A stretch of DNA of 64,000 nucleotides from Pseudarthrobacter chlorophenolicus A6 (lineage in GTDB: Bacteria; Actinomycetota; Actinomycetes; Actinomycetales; Micrococcaceae). Shown here piece by piece: positions 43,099-49,600 of the stretch. The notes under the pieces were generated by a model. That model had not been told where the DNA came from, did no database searches, and saw nothing but the letters and a program-made list of their open reading frames with translations. The first letter of the stretch is position 1, and every line of letters starts with the position of its first letter. The translations under genes were made by a program, and so were the position numbers. Where the stretch lies: NCBI RefSeq assembly GCF_000022025.1, contig NC_011881.1, positions 1 to 64,000 on the forward strand, in the 5' to 3' direction.

Positions 43099-43668
43099 AT
43101 GAAAACGACACACCGCTCCGCTTCGCGGGGCAGGCTCGCCCAATGCCTGCTGATCCTCGCCACCACAGCGTTCCTGATGATTCCCGCCGCGGCGGCGCAA
43201 GCCCACGATGTCCCCGAGACCACCGACCCCGCCAACGGCTCCGCAGTCCGCACCGTTCCCACGAAGATCGGCCTAACCTTCAACCACACACCGCTTGCCA
43301 TCGGCTCCGTCGTCCGCGTCGAAGATGCCACCGGCACCGACCAGGCAGACGGTCCCGTGGCCATCGTCGACAACCACGTCACCCAGGCAGTGAAAACCAG
43401 CGCTCCGGAAGGTAAATACACAGTGGTCTGGCGCGTTGTTTCCTCCGACGGCCACCCCATCGAAGGAACCTTCACGTTCACCGCCAGCGCCACAAACACC
43501 GCGGGCACGGCGACACCATCAGCGTCCCCGGCCGCGGCGGCCACCGGAACGGGCCTCCCGACCGAACTAATCACAGCGGCAGGCGCAGTGCTAGTCCTGG
43601 TGATTGTGTTCGTCATGAGGGCAATCTTCGTCAAGCGCCGGCTCCGAAGCCCGGAGTCCGACCGCTAA
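43099..43668 (+). CDS. copC: CopC family copper-binding protein
   Basis: A 189-residue protein: a signal peptide cleaved before AHDVPETTDP (His36 at the mature N-terminus), a CopC/YobA beta-sandwich with SSDGHPIEGTFTF, and a C-terminal membrane helix (about 153-175) of the anchored CopC type. It should chelate copper outside the membrane and cooperate with the CopD domain protein upstream. Confidence 0.92.
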   Translation: MKTTHRSASRGRLAQCLLILATTAFLMIPAAAAQAHDVPETTDPANGSAVRTVPTKIGLTFNHTPLAIGSVVRVEDATGTDQADGPVAIVDNHVTQAVKTSAPEGKYTVVWRVVSSDGHPIEGTFTFTASATNTAGTATPSASPAAAATGTGLPTELITAAGAVLVLVIVFVMRAIFVKRRLRSPESDR

Positions 43669-43718
43669 GCACGGCCGGCAGATGTTGCTATTCGCTTCAC
43701 CACACGGCTCGCTCCTCG

Positions 43719-43744
43719 GTCTCGTATCCCTTGGGATACGAGAC
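43719..43744. other. Perfect 12-bp palindrome upstream of the first resolvase
   Basis: GTCTCGTATCCC (43719-43730) and GGGATACGAGAC (43733-43744) are exact inverted copies around TT. Its position 160 bases before a serine recombinase gene, and its two-base centre, fit a recombination crossover site; a terminator for copC is an alternative. Confidence 0.5.
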
Positions 43745-43903
43745 GTCTCATCAGCTGAATGAGGGCAACGACGGCAATGCCCCCTTTCTCCTGAAATCGC
43801 GCAACTTTTTCGTCGCTCGGCGATTCTCGTAACTATGTCTCGAAACTTACTGGTTGAATCGGTATACCAACCATTAGTTATGAAACACATCGGAGCAGCA
43901 GTC

Positions 43904-44500
43904 ATGACGAAACTGATCGGGTATGCACGAGTTTCGACCCGGCAGCAGTCCACCGACCGGCAACAGGCGGACCTTCTCGCCGCAGGCGTTCGACGCGATG
44001 ACCTCTATGTTGACCACGGCGTATCCGGAGCACGTGCTTCACGGCCAAAATTCGATGAAGCACTTGCCGCGCTCATGGAGGGCGACACCCTCGTCATCAC
44101 AACCTTGGACAGGCTGGGGCGATCCACCCAAAACATGCTCGCCTTCGCTGACGAACTCCGCAGCCGCGGGGCGGGTCTGCGCGTCCTGAACCTGGGCGGA
44201 GGCGACGTCGACACGGCGACACCGATGGGGTCAATGTTGTTCACGATCATGGCTGCCCTCGCCCAGATGGAACACGAGATCAAACGGGAACGCGTCACAG
44301 ATTCCATCAACAAGAGAAGGGAAGCCGGCAAAGCGCTGGGTGGTCGGCCTCGCCGGCTTACGGATAGTCAGATTCGAAGCGCTGTCAGCCTGGTCAAAGG
44401 CGGGGAACCCGCGGCGCAGGTCGCCCGGGATTTCGGAATGTCCAGAGCAACCTTCTATAGGCGATCACGAGCACTTGCTGACCAACAGGGCGTCGTTTAG
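43904..44500 (+). CDS. Serine recombinase (resolvase/invertase)
   Basis: A 198-residue serine recombinase. The N-terminal catalytic domain begins MTKLIGYARVS, with the nucleophile Ser11, and includes YVDHGVSGARASRP and LVITTLDRLGRS. A C-terminal helix-turn-helix (AQVARDFGMSRATFYRR) binds DNA. Start at 43904, after GGAG. Complete and probably active. It marks the right side of the metal island together with a second recombinase. Confidence 0.92.
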   Translation: MTKLIGYARVSTRQQSTDRQQADLLAAGVRRDDLYVDHGVSGARASRPKFDEALAALMEGDTLVITTLDRLGRSTQNMLAFADELRSRGAGLRVLNLGGGDVDTATPMGSMLFTIMAALAQMEHEIKRERVTDSINKRREAGKALGGRPRRLTDSQIRSAVSLVKGGEPAAQVARDFGMSRATFYRRSRALADQQGVV

Positions 44501-44530
44501 CACCACAGGTACGGCGCAAAATGGTGCTTT

Positions 44531-44624
44531 GTGCAGGCGGGTACGGACATCAAAATGTCCATACCCGTCTGCACAACTCGCGTACTTTCAGGGCAGCGTG
44601 TGCAGACGACTTCGGAAAATGACA
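44531..44624 (+). other. Resolvase-type recombination site (res) before the second resolvase
   Basis: A 20-bp imperfect inverted repeat (44531-44550 with 44555-44574, two mismatches) around CAAA is followed by a single half-site at 44599-44624. The latter matches, in inverted orientation, the solitary site at 18459-18483. Arrangement and half-site ends (GTGCAG/CTGCAC) are typical of Tn3-family res regions. Confidence 0.65.
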
Positions 44625-45202
44625 GTTATGCCCGAGTGAGCTTGGCCGATCAGGACACTGCCCTGCAGATCCAAGACTTAAGGGCCGTAGGATGCGAACG
44701 CATCTACCAGGACCATGGAGTTAGCGGTACCCGAACAAGCCGTCCAGAACTGGACAAGATGCTCGACCGCCTTAGCCGTGGGGACGAAGTTGTGGTGTGG
44801 AAGCTGGACCGCCTCGGACGCAGCACGCGCCATCTTCTGGAGCTGCTCGATGGCTTCAAGGATCGGGGCATTAAGTTTCGATCGCTGCGTGACGGCATCG
44901 TCATGGACCCGGATACGGAGTTCGGCGGTGCCATGGCCCACGCCATGGTCACCATCATCTCCGCCTTCGCTCAGCTGGAACGTGACCAGCTCTCCGAGCG
45001 GACGAAGGCTGGGATGGCGGTGGCTGCCGAGAATGGTCGTAAGGCAGGACGCCGCCAGGTAACCGCCAGCCACGACAAAGTTAGGCGCGCGCGGGAGCTG
45101 AAAGGTCAAGGCCTCCGGCCTGCCGACATCGGAAAGGTCATCGGAGCCAGCCGGGCCACCGTGTACCGGTACCTCACATTGACCGAAGACGACCCCTTAT
45201 AG
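44555..45202 (+). CDS. Serine resolvase (TnpR-like) with abnormal 5' end
   Basis: The product retains the resolvase catalytic segment (YARVSLADQDTALQIQDL, with the nucleophilic Ser), DHGVSGTRTSRP, VWKLDRLGRS and a C-terminal HTH (PADIGKVIGASRATVYRYL). The usual MxxGYARVS start is missing: an ATGACAGTT sits at the right place but in another frame, as if a few bases were lost. The only in-frame starts lie within the res site (ATG at 44555 or GTG at 44531). It may be inactive or translated from an odd start. Confidence 0.65.
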   Translation: MSIPVCTTRVLSGQRVQTTSENDSYARVSLADQDTALQIQDLRAVGCERIYQDHGVSGTRTSRPELDKMLDRLSRGDEVVVWKLDRLGRSTRHLLELLDGFKDRGIKFRSLRDGIVMDPDTEFGGAMAHAMVTIISAFAQLERDQLSERTKAGMAVAAENGRKAGRRQVTASHDKVRRARELKGQGLRPADIGKVIGASRATVYRYLTLTEDDPL

Positions 45203-45454
45203 GGGCTGTTGTGCAGCTGGCGGGACCTTCACTCCCCAAAACTCGATAAAGGTTGGATCAAGAATTCATCAAGGGCGCTGCTCTAGGAGGACGTCCAAGG
45301 GGGTGAAAACGGACCGATCTGAGCATCCCAGGATCGAAAATGCTCCTATTAGGGGCTATTTGCCCGCCTAAGGCTCTATAACCCCCGCGCGGTACACGGC
45401 ACGCGCGTAGGGGGGTAAGGCCCGCAAAATGACACACAGGGGTTTTTGGCATGG
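45203..45454. other. Intergenic stretch with GC-rich hairpin
   Basis: No gene is seen. A strong inverted repeat (ACCCCCGCGCG near 45379 and CGCGCGTAGGGGGGT near 45403) may terminate transcription from the resolvase side. TTATAGGGGCT and ATTAGGGGCT recur at about 45197 and 45348. Confidence 0.4.
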
Positions 45455-45460
45455 TAGAAT
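45455..45460 (+). promoter_or_regulatory. Extended -10 promoter element upstream of the hairpin RNA
   Basis: TGGTAGAAT carries an extended -10 (TGN then TAGAAT). A poor -35-like TGACAC lies about 19 bases upstream. Transcription would begin near 45467, just before the first hairpin. Confidence 0.5.
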
Positions 45461-45478
45461 GGAACTACAGCGTTGTGA

Positions 45479-45564
45479 TTTCCGTTTAACGACGGAAAAC
45501 CCCGCCGCAGCTTTGTTAGCGCAAAGCTGAAAAGCCCTGTTAGCGCAGGGCCTCAATGGCGGGG
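45479..45564 (+). ncRNA. Structured RNA with three hairpins sharing a TTARCG hexaloop
   Basis: Hairpin 1: stem 45479-45485/45492-45498, loop TTAACG. Hairpin 2: stem 45508-45515/45522-45529, loop TTAGCG. Hairpin 3: stem 45534-45539/45546-45551, loop TTAGCG. Hairpins 2 and 3 are enclosed by a 7-bp closing stem (45500-45506 with 45558-45564), giving a three-way junction. All stems pair perfectly. It lies between an extended -10 promoter and the gene at 45702, so it is either a 5' leader element or a separate small RNA. I do not recognise the class. Confidence 0.7.
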
Positions 45565-45701
45565 TTGTATGTATTCCATTTTCCAGCGGAATGCATCCAT
45601 CGTAGCGCGGGCGAGTCGGCCTGTCACTTTGTGTGACATACGACACGCCGCCCCGAGGTACCACAAGGTGCCTTGGGTCCTACGTATGGAAGAGGTGCGC
45701 T

Positions 45702-46598
45702 TTGCGTATCACCGAGCACTACAACATCACCGGCCCCGTGCCCTTCGTCGACGTTCAGATCGAACGTGACAACCTTCTTTTCACCCACCCCACCGCGATC
45801 CGCAATGATCTGAAATCCGGCCTTGCTGCAAGCGCAACAGCCCGCCTGGGAAGTTACACAGCGGAGGTACTTCGGTGCCGCGCAAGTCCTAACGCGGCTG
45901 ACCAGGCGAAGGGCTTGCGCCTGGTCAAGTCAGGTCTGAACGAGCCGAACGAGACCCGCCTGGGCTACACGCGCTACGGAAGTCAAGGACACGGCTGGGG
46001 CCCGGGCCTTGGCTCTTATCTCTGGAATTCGCTGCGTAACCCCCTCTGCCGGGACGGCCTTCTGACCGGCCTTGACCAGCTTCCCGTGTTCATCCCCCGC
46101 GTGGGCCAGGATCTGATTTCAGATATGACCACGCGGCTCGTGTTCCCCGAACTCATCGACTACACGCTGCAGATGGCGGTGCAGTACCCGGCCATGACCC
46201 GGGACCTTCGTAAGGCGTCGTTCACCGTGTGGGACCCAACCAATCGCGACTGGGTCACCATCCAGGACGTGCTGCCTTTCGTCGGCGGACGGCAGCTGCT
46301 GCTGGTTCCGAAGGGCTGGGTTTCCAACAAGCTCCTGCTGGCGCCGAGGCCCTACTACAACCGATTCGCTACCACTTCCGTTCAGGAAGAACGCATTCGG
46401 TACATCAACGGCAAAGCTGACGTGCCCCTGAAACGGGACCTCCACAAGGAATTCCCTGGCGTCCGGGAGCTGAACGTCAGCCAGACACTCAAAGCCGCTG
46501 ACAAGGGCACCAACCTCATCGAGCTCTACACAGATTTCGTCGACGACGGCTATGAGCCGATGGATGATTTCGAACTTCTTCGAAAAACGGCCGGATAG
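45702..46598 (+). CDS. Uncharacterised protein downstream of the hairpin RNA
   Basis: About 298 residues when started at the TTG at 45702 (after GAGG); earlier in-frame codons overlap the RNA leader. Features are FVDVQIERDNLLFTHPTAIR near the N-terminus, NEPNETRLGYTRYGSQGHGWGPGL in the middle (short pieces: EPNETRLGY, GHGWGPGLG), DLISDMTTRLVFPELIDYT and LLLVPKGWVSNKLLL. I recall similar uncharacterised proteins beside restriction or defence genes, but no catalytic motif is evident. It is convergent with the large methylase-helicase gene and shares a bidirectional terminator with it. Confidence 0.7.
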   Translation: MRITEHYNITGPVPFVDVQIERDNLLFTHPTAIRNDLKSGLAASATARLGSYTAEVLRCRASPNAADQAKGLRLVKSGLNEPNETRLGYTRYGSQGHGWGPGLGSYLWNSLRNPLCRDGLLTGLDQLPVFIPRVGQDLISDMTTRLVFPELIDYTLQMAVQYPAMTRDLRKASFTVWDPTNRDWVTIQDVLPFVGGRQLLLVPKGWVSNKLLLAPRPYYNRFATTSVQEERIRYINGKADVPLKRDLHKEFPGVRELNVSQTLKAADKGTNLIELYTDFVDDGYEPMDDFELLRKTAG

Positions 46599-46600
46599 CT

Positions 46601-46639
46601 AAGTCAGGGCCGGCACCCGTTGGTTGCCGGCCCTGACTT
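46601..46639. terminator. Bidirectional terminator between convergent genes
   Basis: AAGTCAGGGCCGGCA (46601-46615) pairs perfectly with 46625-46639 around a 9-base loop, immediately after the stop codons of both convergent genes. Confidence 0.8.
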
Positions 46640-46653
46640 GGCGCACTTCGGGG

Positions 46654-49600
46654 TTAGCGCCCGTAGCCCGAGTCGTTCTGCCGGCGATGGTCTACTGGCC
46701 GCTGCCGGGTCATCGCCGTGGCGGTCCCGGTAGCGGCCACAGGTGCAGACTGTTGTGGGAAGGACGCATTCATCAGGCGTTGCATCCTCTCCAGCCGAGG
46801 GTCGATTTCCGCAGGCGGCTCAGGCTGTGCTTGTTCCTCCGGTTTTGCCGCGTCCGCCATGAGCTGGTCGATGCGAGCTGAGTTGGCCTGTGCAGCTTTG
46901 AGCGCAGCGGCGTGCTTGAACGGCTCCGCCAGTGCCTTGTCTGCCTGTTCGACCCGCGAGAGCGCTTCCTGGCGCCGTGCTTCGACGTCAGCGGCCAGCC
47001 GCGGTAGAGAGGCAACCCTGTTTTCGAGCTGCCGGATAGTGCCGATGTCAGCCGACAGCAGATTTCTGCGGGCGATTTGGGTTGTTGCCCTGGGCACTCC
47101 TTCGATGCGCACTTCCACGGTGGCGTGGTCGAGGTCCCGGGCGGGGACGAGTTTTGCACGTAGTTCGTGCCCACCAAGGGTGGCGATGGTCCCGAGTTCG
47201 TCGTATCCGTAGAGGTTCATGAGGCGGTGGCCGTGTTTGCCGGCCCATGCCCGGAGGGCTTCGGCCGCGTCGCCGCGATTGTCGACTGCCTTCCCGTCGA
47301 TGCTGGCTTTGAAGGCATCGGCGGTGGTGTCCACGGTCCGGGCTGCTGCCGCTTGGATCAGGGGCAGGTCGGCGGTCGCTGCGTCGGCGGCTGTTTGTTC
47401 GCCGCGTTTGGTGTGGGCTACGGCGACCATGTTGCGGTTGTAGGCCCGGTCGAGGCGGCTGAGGCGGGCCAGATCCTGGTCCGCGACAGCCTTTTCAAGA
47501 ACGAGCGGGTTGCCGCTGGTGATGGCTTTGGCCTGGGCGAAGTTCAAGGTGTTGTCCCCGATGTCTTCGATCTCCCGGACGTCGAGGCGGCCGCGCATGA
47601 TCTGGTTGATGAACCGGGACTTCCGTTCCAGTCCTTGCCACATGAAGGAGTCGAAGGATTCCTTGGTGACGACCTGGGAGATGCGGACCTCGGGGTTCTG
47701 GTTGCCTTGGCGCAGGATGCGGCCGTGGCGTTGTTCGACGTCGGAGGGACGCCAGGGGGCGTCCATGTCCACCAGGTGCACGGCCCGTTTTTGAATGTTC
47801 GTGCCGACACCCATTTTTGAAGTAGATCCCATCAGAACAGCGATCTGGCCGGAGCGGGCAGCGGCGAAAAGCCGGCCCTTTTCGGTGTCATTCTTGGCTT
47901 CGTGGATGAACCGGATCATGTGTTCGGGTACGCCACGGCGGCGCAGCTGGTCCTTGAGTTCGCCGTAGACGTTCCACCGGTCAGAGGGTGTGCCGAAGTC
48001 GCAGAAGACCAGTTGCAGGGCCCCGGGGACCGGGTCGGGTTCCCCGGTTTTCGGGTCGGTGTAGATGCGGTCCTTGTGTTCTTCGTAGACGCTGGCCAGC
48101 AGATCAGCGGTGGCACTGATCTTGGTGGGTCCGCGCTGGAACAGTGTGGGGTCCACAAGCCGCATGTCCAGGGCGGCTTTGCGGCCGTCCGAGGAGACTT
48201 TGAGCATGTTGTCTTCCTCGGAGTCAACGAGACGTTGCTGGATGGCGTCCACGCGCTTGCCGATGTCCTGGATGTACTCGCGCAGCTCCGGGCCGGGTTC
48301 CACGGCCAGCATGTTGGGCTGGCGCAGCCCGTCCCCGTCCCGCGGGGCAAGGTCCGGGACGGGGAGCTTGAGGTCTTCGGCTGTTTTAACGTCCGCGAAG
48401 GTGTGGAACATCTTCAGCAGCTCGGGGACGTTCTGGAACTTGGCGAACCGGCTCTTGAGTTTGAACCGGTCACCGCCGGCTACGGAGAGTTCCATTTCCT
48501 CGACAACCTGGCCAAACGTAGCAGCCCAGGTGTTGAAGTCCTGGATCCCGGTGGCCTTGAGGAGGTCCGGGCGCAGGTAGCGCTGCATGACGTACATTTC
48601 GGTGACGGAGTTGGCGATCGGCGTTGCCGTGGCCCCGGTGATGACCCGCCGGCCTTCGCGCTGGCGCAGGAACTCGGTCTTCATGTGCAGATCAGATGCT
48701 CGGTTGGAACCTTGAATGGCGGCGCCGGGGATATTGCTGGGCGTCTCCAGGTTCTTGTAGTCGTGCAGCTCGTCCACCACGAGGTAGTCAATACCGGTCT
48801 CTTCAAAGCTGATCCCCGGATCAGCAGGGGTATCGAGTTTGGCTTTCAGTCGCTCTTCCCGGCCCATGACGGCCTTTTCCAGCCTCTTGATGATGCTGGA
48901 ATTGTTCTGCCCGCCATCGCGGCTGGTGTCCTTCACTGCTTCAAGCTCTGCACGGGCCTGGGCAACTTCTGCACTCAGGTAAGAGGCCTCGGCTTCGGGA
49001 CTGAGGCTCACGCGCTGGAAAGCGGTGCGGGTCATGACCACGGCGTCCCACTCGTTGGCGGCCGCGCGGGCGACGAACTGTCGGCGCTTGTCCCCGGCGA
49101 GGTCTGCAGATGATGCGGCGAGGATCCGTGCCTGCGGGTAGATCTGGAGCCATTCGCGGGCGAACTGTTCCAGCATGTGGTTCGGGATGACGACGGCAGG
49201 TTTATTAACCATGCCCAGACGGCGCAGCTCCATCACGCCCATGACCATCTCCGCGGTCTTGCCGGCACCGACCTGGTGGAACAGGCCGACGGCGGGTTCG
49301 GAGAGCATGCGGGCCACGGCTGCCCGCTGGTGCGGCCGCGGGACCCAGTCCTTGGCCATGCCCGGGAGGGTCAGCCGATCCCCCTCGGTGCTGTAGTCGC
49401 GCAGCACGATGGAGTTGAATCGGCGGTTGTACTCGTCAATGAGGCGGGTAGCCCGTTCGGGTTCCTCCCACGCCCATTCACCGAAACGCTCCTGCAGCAG
49501 CTGGGCTTTCTCCTGGGCTGCTGCTGTCTCGGTTGGGTTCAGGACACGGCGGTTATTCTCGCCTTCGTCCGTGACGCGGACGGGCCGCTGTTCCAACACC

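Noticed and set aside
18459..44624. Complete Tn3-family transposon
   Set aside because: Resolvase and res-like sites are present but no tnpA or 38-bp terminal repeats were seen in the window, so only a res-bounded island is claimed.
45479..45564. Simple transcription terminator
   Set aside because: There is no T-tract after the final stem, and three hairpins with a shared hexaloop inside a junction are not expected for a terminator.
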